From: Deltaproteobacteria bacterium
Lineage (GTDB): Bacteria > Desulfobacterota > Syntrophobacteria > BM002
NCBI GenBank assembly: GCA_019309045.1
Contig: JAFDGZ010000009.1
Span: 17,695-81,694 of the forward strand
Direction of reading: 5' to 3'
Length of the DNA stretch: 64,000 nucleotides
Shown: positions 62,081-64,000 of the stretch, in pieces
Layout: each line of letters opens with the position of its first letter
Numbering within the stretch: the first letter of the stretch is position 1
Made by a program: the position numbers and the translations under genes
Notes under the pieces: generated by a model
What the model saw: only the letters and a program-made list of their open reading frames with translations
Told to the model about the DNA's origin: nothing
Database searches by the model: none

Positions 62081-64000
62081 CTAGTGGTTGCCAGTTGCTT
62101 CCTCTGACTTGAGACTGATTCGGACGATGCCTCCCCGAACAAGCTTTCCTTTGGCGCCTCTCTTGTGGATAGGCAGTTGGGCCGCCTGCAGTTCCCTTAC
62201 TGTGCCCTTGGAATTTTCCACCAGCAAGACGTCATCTGCATTCATTGGACAAAAAAAGAGTATCCCGGGAGGCTCCGGCTGCATCAAGCGCACTCCTCTT
62301 CCCACCCCGGCCAGTGCCTTAACCTCTGCCATCCGGATGATGAGAAGCCTGCGGCTGGTGGCCAGAGCCAGTAGGGAGCCATTCAGCGGGCACACCCCCA
62401 GGACCTCATCTCCTGGAGCCAGCCGGGCATAAGAGCGTCCTTTTCGAGTGGTTGTTTCCTTCAGACTGCTGCGGTCGAATCTGAAGCCTCTGCCCTGTCG
62501 GGTGACCACCAGGCATTGATGGGCGCTCTGTTCCCTGGCGGCCGCTTTATTCTCCAGGTTGTCGGCAAGAAAGGTGAGCTGACCGTACTGGTCTGCAGTC
62601 ACAGGTCTCTTTTCCTGCAGTGCTGTTGCTGCGGCTGCAGGGCCGTTCACCTCTCCAGGAAGAGCAGCCACCAGTCTTTCCTGGTCTTGAAAAGTGAAGA
62701 CAGTCTGGATGGGATCCCCATAGCCCTTCCCTGAGACGTGCAGATCATAGACCCGGCTCACATATACCTGGCCAAAATTGGAAAAAAAGGCCACCGTGTT
62801 GCTGGTATTGGTGCCTATTACTGCCAGGATCTCGTCCCCTTCCTTGAGGAGTTGCGTTCGCACATCGAAGGTCTTTACTCGCTTGAGCCAACCGTTGCGG
62901 GTCACCACCACAAAGACATCTTCGTGCACCACAAAATCTTCTTTGTCGTAAGTGTATTCGGCTGCAGAGGCTATGACCGCAGTGCGGCGCGCATCGCCAT
63001 AGATTTTCTTGATTGCTGTTATCTCCCGGCGCACCGCCTGCCAGATCTTTACGCCGCTGCCCAGAATAGCTTTGATCTGGCGCAGCCTCTTTTCTCGTTG
63101 TCGCAGTTCCTCCTCGATCTTGCTGATCTCCAGCCGCACCAGAGAATGGAGACGCAGTTCCAAGATGGCCTTTGCCTGCTCGTCATCCAGGTCAAAGCGC
63201 GCCTTGAGATTCTCATGGGCCTCGGCGCGGTCTCTTGCCACCCGGATGATGGCAATGGCTGCATCCAGGTCAACGAATATGCGGCTGAACCCATGAAGAA
63301 TGTGGATGCGCTTCTCCAGATTGGCCTGTTCGAATCGCAGCTTTCTGACCACCACCTCTTTGCGAAAATCAAGGTAGTGATTGAGGATTTCTTTGATCGA
63401 CAAGCGCTCCGGCACAGCCCCAGGAGTGAGGCAGGTGAAGTTCAGGGGGTAATTGATTTCCATTTCAGTGTGCTTGAAAAGATATGCCATCACTTTGGCA
63501 GGATCTGCCCTGCCGTTTTTCAATTCCAGGACAATGCGAACATTCTCAGTACTCTCATCTTTGACATCCACCACCATGGGCAGGCGTCGGCTGGCGATGA
63601 GAGCCGCAATTTTCTCTACCAGTTTGGCCTTGTTCACCGAGTAGGGGATGGAAGTTATTATCAGCTGTTTTCTGCCCCGCTTCAGAGTCTCTACCTCGAA
63701 TTGACCACGTACTTTTATGCCCCCTTTGCCGCGCCGATAGATCTCCACCAGTTCATCCGCTGCCAGAATGATCTGACCGCCAGTGGGAAAATCAGGTCCC
63801 TTAATATGAGACATGATCTCGGCAGTGTCTGCTTCGTCGTTGTCAATGAGATGGATGAGCGCCTGGCATACTTCGGTAAGGTTGTGCGGCGGGATATTGG
63901 TGGCCATGCCCACTGCAATGCCGCTGGCCCCATTTATGAGCAAGTTCGGGATGCGAGCCGGCAGCACTCCCGGTTCGCTGAGGGTGCCGTCATAGTTGCT
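62081..64000 (-). CDS. parC: Topoisomerase IV/DNA gyrase subunit A (ParC-like), N-terminus outside window
   Basis: The visible 639 residues form the back part of the breakage-reunion subunit. The first residues at the edge (SNYDGTLSEPGVLPARIPNLL) lie after the active-site Tyr, so the catalytic WHD domain is missing here. GASGIAVGMATNIPPHNL, LDDEQAKAILELRLHSL and the coiled-coil are seen. A C-terminal region with degenerate beta-propeller blades follows (FVVVTRNGWLKRVKTFDV, VYVSRVYDLHVSGKGYGDP). The GyrA-box is not clear, which favours ParC over GyrA. The pair with parE makes topoisomerase IV the likely identity. Confidence 0.9.
   Translation of the reverse strand, partial: SNYDGTLSEPGVLPARIPNLLINGASGIAVGMATNIPPHNLTEVCQALIHLIDNDEADTAEIMSHIKGPDFPTGGQIILAADELVEIYRRGKGGIKVRGQFEVETLKRGRKQLIITSIPYSVNKAKLVEKIAALIASRRLPMVVDVKDESTENVRIVLELKNGRADPAKVMAYLFKHTEMEINYPLNFTCLTPGAVPERLSIKEILNHYLDFRKEVVVRKLRFEQANLEKRIHILHGFSRIFVDLDAAIAIIRVARDRAEAHENLKARFDLDDEQAKAILELRLHSLVRLEISKIEEELRQREKRLRQIKAILGSGVKIWQAVRREITAIKKIYGDARRTAVIASAAEYTYDKEDFVVHEDVFVVVTRNGWLKRVKTFDVRTQLLKEGDEILAVIGTNTSNTVAFFSNFGQVYVSRVYDLHVSGKGYGDPIQTVFTFQDQERLVAALPGEVNGPAAAATALQEKRPVTADQYGQLTFLADNLENKAAAREQSAHQCLVVTRQGRGFRFDRSSLKETTTRKGRSYARLAPGDEVLGVCPLNGSLLALATSRRLLIIRMAEVKALAGVGRGVRLMQPEPPGILFFCPMNADDVLLVENSKGTVRELQAAQLPIHKRGAKGKLVRGGIVRISLKSEEATGNH

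Noticed and set aside
1..64000. Search for CRISPR arrays, insertion sequences, tRNA or rRNA genes
   Set aside because: No regularly spaced repeats, transposase motifs, terminal inverted repeats or tRNA-like folds were noticed by eye.

Overview
This is a 64 kb stretch of a bacterial chromosome with mid-range GC content. The gene set is: fatty-acid beta-oxidation, a leucine-type acyl-CoA module, Ptb/Buk substrate-level phosphorylation, a split GlpA/GlpB dehydrogenase, a short monohaem cytochrome c, an FmdB protein, a B12-binding radical SAM protein and a chelatase I/D pair. It suggests an anaerobic or facultative, acyl-CoA-oxidising proteobacterium or Desulfobacterota (Syntrophobacter/Desulfosarcina-like). 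This placement is inference; no rRNA or tRNA gene is visible to test it. Most genes have good Shine-Dalgarno (SD) sequences, and many use GTG or TTG starts.

Layout. 1-6.3 kb: fabH (cut by the window edge), two unusual sensor histidine kinases, a small membrane protein, an RsmF-type rRNA methyltransferase split over two frames, and fmdB. 6.4-11.5 kb (minus strand): a HELVH protein, a carboxymuconolactone-decarboxylase-like protein, an ECHDC3-like crotonase, a cytochrome c, glpB and glpA. 12.2-16.6 kb: an iron-type ABC importer (binding protein, fused permease, ATPase). 16.7-20.3 kb (minus): HAD phosphatase, serA, and the queuosine pair yhhQ/queF. 20.6-26.7 kb: a TetR regulator followed by a three-gene beta-oxidation operon (acyl-CoA dehydrogenase, thiolase, FadB-like). 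26.8-28.8 kb (minus): radical SAM protein and a second TetR regulator, divergent from a complete RND efflux system (29-35 kb). 35-39.6 kb: aldehyde dehydrogenase, two overlapping phosphotransbutyrylase-like genes and butyrate kinase. 39.9-45.6 kb: FKBP isomerase, a tiny basic protein, asnS, a Mg-chelatase-type I/D pair and a membrane HEYAHH protein. 45.7-51.1 kb: a complete LIV-type ABC operon. 51.1-56.9 kb: acyl-CoA dehydrogenase, XRE-cupin regulator, HMG-CoA-lyase-like protein, acyl-CoA carboxylase carboxyltransferase and methylglutaconyl-CoA hydratase. 57-64 kb: two small unknown proteins, a RumA/RlmD-type methyltransferase and a type II topoisomerase pair (parE, parC, the latter truncated).

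The metabolic genes fit together. The LIV transporter imports branched-chain amino acids, and the neighbouring acyl-CoA enzymes resemble the lower leucine pathway. The fad operon oxidises fatty acyl-CoA. Ptb/Buk could turn acyl-CoA into acyl phosphate and ATP, with the aldehyde dehydrogenase alongside.

The most unusual item is the ptb-ptb-buk trio. The two Ptb-like proteins have lost complementary sets of conserved motifs, which suggests an obligate heteromeric enzyme. Other points are degenerate kinases, crotonase and lyase homologues missing catalytic residues, a 54-residue basic protein with a TTG start, an orphan terminator with structured sequence upstream, and inverted repeats in front of queF.
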